Below are positions 6,718 to 7,785 of a stretch of 7,785 bases of DNA, one piece after another (position 1 is the stretch's first letter; every line of letters begins with the position of its first letter). The notes under the pieces were generated by a model, which saw nothing but the letters and a program-made list of their open reading frames with translations, did no database searches and was not told where the DNA came from. The position numbers and the translations under genes are program-made. Source of the stretch: an uncultured Rhodobacterales bacterium (GTDB lineage Bacteria > Pseudomonadota > Alphaproteobacteria > Rhodobacterales > Rhodobacteraceae); assembly GCA_937901055.1 (NCBI GenBank), contig CALCGO010000348.1, positions 1 to 7,785 on the forward strand, in the 5' to 3' direction.

Positions 6718-6818
6718 TCTATACCTCATATTCGACCTGATCGGTCCATTCCATCAATCCGCACGTTTGACCCGCCACTTTTACGCGTTGACCTTCGAAA
6801 CGGGAACCCGATCGAATA
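6718..6818 (-). other. gltX-gltA spacer, no convincing promoter or terminator
   Basis: About 100 bases separate the gltX stop from the gltA start on the minus strand. Near the gltX end there is a weak hairpin: CGGG-TT-CCCG flanked by TTCGA and TCGAA (about 6796-6817), followed by no T-run. The best promoter-like pair read on the minus strand is TTGATG then GAATAT with an 18-base gap, a poor match that would place the transcript start at the ribosome site. There is a short inverted repeat GACC-TGATC-GGTC (about 6735-6747). gltA may be read from its own unrecognised promoter or through from gltX. Confidence 0.4.
6724..6727 (-). promoter_or_regulatory. Ribosome binding site of gltA, deciding its start
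   Basis: GAGG on the minus strand, six bases before the ATG at 6717. The alternative ATG at 6729 is preceded only by AGG at similar spacing. Site strength and the expected N-terminal sequence both favour 6717. Confidence 0.6.
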
Positions 6819-7784
6819 TCAGCGAGAGGCATCCTCCAGCCGTGCGATGCTTTCATCTTTGCCGAGCTGCACCATCATATCAAACACACTCGGCGACACT
6901 GTTCGCCCTGTAAGAGCGACCCGAAGGGGTTGGGCAACTTTGCCAAGCTTAAGGTCTTCGACCTCGGCAAAAGCGCGAATTTCCGCCTCCAGTTCTTCTA
7001 GCGTCCAAGTAGCATCTCGCAACCGCGAAGTCAATCGGTTCAGCATACCACGGGATACCGTACCGAGGAAATGTCCTGCCTTCTCATCTGGCTTAAAGGG
7101 ACGCTCACCAAGGAAATAGTAGGCGATTTCAAGTAGTTCAGGTAATACTTTCGCGCGTTCTTTGATGCCATCCATGCCAGCAAGAAACATTTCGCGGTGC
7201 CGTAGCGTTAACTCAGGTAAATGCTGCGACGCAACAAAATTTTCAATCTCCTCCAACAATTCGACATTATCTGTCGCTCGGATATGTTGACCGGAAAGGT
7301 TTTCCAATTTCTTAAAATCGAAACGAGCCGGCGATTTTCCAATTTTATCGAGGCCAAACCAATCTATTGCTTGTTCAGTGGTAAAAAAGTCTTCGTCACC
7401 ATGGCTCCAACCAAGTCTTGCGAGGTAGTTTCGCATCGCAGCGGGCAAATACCCCATATCACGATACGCATCAACGCCGAGTGCACCATGGCGTTTCGAC
7501 AACTTGGCACCATCAGGGCCGTGAATCAGCGGAATATGCGCATAAACTGGCAAATCCCATCCCATACCAGTGTAAATATGGCTTTGACGTGCCGCATTGG
7601 TCAGATGGTCATCGCCGCGAATAACGTGGGTCACGCCCATGTCGTGATCGTCCACAACCACGGCCAGCATATAGGTTGGTGTCCCGTCGGAACGCAGGAG
7701 AATCATGTCGTCCAACGTCTCGTTTTTCCACGTGACACTCCCCTGGACTTTATCGACAATTGTTGTCTCACCGTCGCGCGGCGC
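6819..7784 (-). CDS. gltX: Glutamyl-tRNA synthetase, C-terminal part (5' end outside window)
   Basis: Class I aminoacyl-tRNA synthetase that charges tRNA-Glu. The frame stays open to the window edge, so 321 C-terminal residues are visible of a usual 440-470, and the N-terminal HIGH-motif region is missing. A TTG at 7715 is internal, since APRDGETTIVDKVQGSVTW before it is family sequence. Visible motifs are DDMILLRSDGTPTYMLAVVVDD, THVIRGDDHL, the KMSKS-type loop as KLSKR (residues 94-98, bases 7505-7491), LARLGWSHGDED and FDFKKLENLSGQHIR, then the helical anticodon-binding domain ending in ALTGRTVSPSVFDMMVQLGKDESIARL. This is the non-discriminating/discriminating GluRS family, not GlnRS or the short Glu-Q synthetase, which lacks the C-terminal domain. 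Many alphaproteobacteria carry two gltX copies; which one this is cannot be told here. gltA follows on the same strand. Confidence 0.95.
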   Translation of the reverse strand, partial: APRDGETTIVDKVQGSVTWKNETLDDMILLRSDGTPTYMLAVVVDDHDMGVTHVIRGDDHLTNAARQSHIYTGMGWDLPVYAHIPLIHGPDGAKLSKRHGALGVDAYRDMGYLPAAMRNYLARLGWSHGDEDFFTTEQAIDWFGLDKIGKSPARFDFKKLENLSGQHIRATDNVELLEEIENFVASQHLPELTLRHREMFLAGMDGIKERAKVLPELLEIAYYFLGERPFKPDEKAGHFLGTVSRGMLNRLTSRLRDATWTLEELEAEIRAFAEVEDLKLGKVAQPLRVALTGRTVSPSVFDMMVQLGKDESIARLEDASR

Positions 7785-7785
7785 T

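Noticed and set aside
6796..6817. Terminator after gltX
   Set aside because: The hairpin core has a loop too small for all its pairs, the outer arms are interrupted, and no T-run follows.
6611..7119. Overlapping plus-strand frames covering the gltA start, the spacer and the gltX 3' end
   Set aside because: They run antisense into conserved regions of both genes and have low-complexity Ser/Arg-rich translations.
1..7785. Mobile elements, CRISPR arrays, tRNA or rRNA genes, defence or biosynthetic gene clusters
   Set aside because: The window is filled by eight conserved housekeeping genes with only two short gaps over 30 bases; I saw no repeats, cloverleaf-like sequence or foreign-looking genes.

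Overview
The window is a stretch of core chromosome from an alphaproteobacterium, most likely a marine Rhodobacterales (Roseobacter-type) species of moderate GC (about 50 percent, judged by eye from sample lines). The evidence is the gene order bamA-ompH-fabZ-lpxA-lpxI-lpxB followed by convergent gltA and gltX, the use of LpxI rather than LpxH for lipid A synthesis, and protein sequences that look alphaproteobacterial, especially the OmpH-like protein and the N-terminus of citrate synthase. The assignment rests on recall of gene order and family features, not on a search.

Plus strand, 2-5382: six genes packed as one operon, with gaps of 2, 3, 2 and 2 bases and finally a 4-base ATGA overlap. 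The first is the C-terminal two thirds of BamA, the outer-membrane protein insertase; its start lies before the window. Next come an OmpH/Skp-type periplasmic chaperone (TTG start), FabZ (3-hydroxyacyl-ACP dehydratase), LpxA (UDP-GlcNAc acyltransferase), LpxI (UDP-2,3-diacylglucosamine pyrophosphatase) and LpxB (lipid A disaccharide synthase). Together they supply the two halves of outer-membrane building: insertion of beta-barrel proteins and manufacture of lipid A. FabZ and LpxA sit side by side and use the same type of substrate, (R)-3-hydroxyacyl-ACP. lpxD, which is in this cluster in many other proteobacteria, is not between ompH and lpxB.

5383-5418: the 36-base gap between the convergent stop codons of lpxB and gltA is almost filled by one perfect 12-bp hairpin with T-runs on both strands, a shared bidirectional terminator.

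Minus strand, 7784-5419: the C-terminal part of glutamyl-tRNA synthetase (gltX, start beyond the window), a 101-base spacer with no convincing promoter, then complete citrate synthase (gltA), the entry enzyme of the TCA cycle.

The reading frames account for nearly every base. I found no mobile element, CRISPR array, RNA gene, broken gene or sign of transfer, and no candidate for an undescribed system. The findings are residue-level and layout details of known families.
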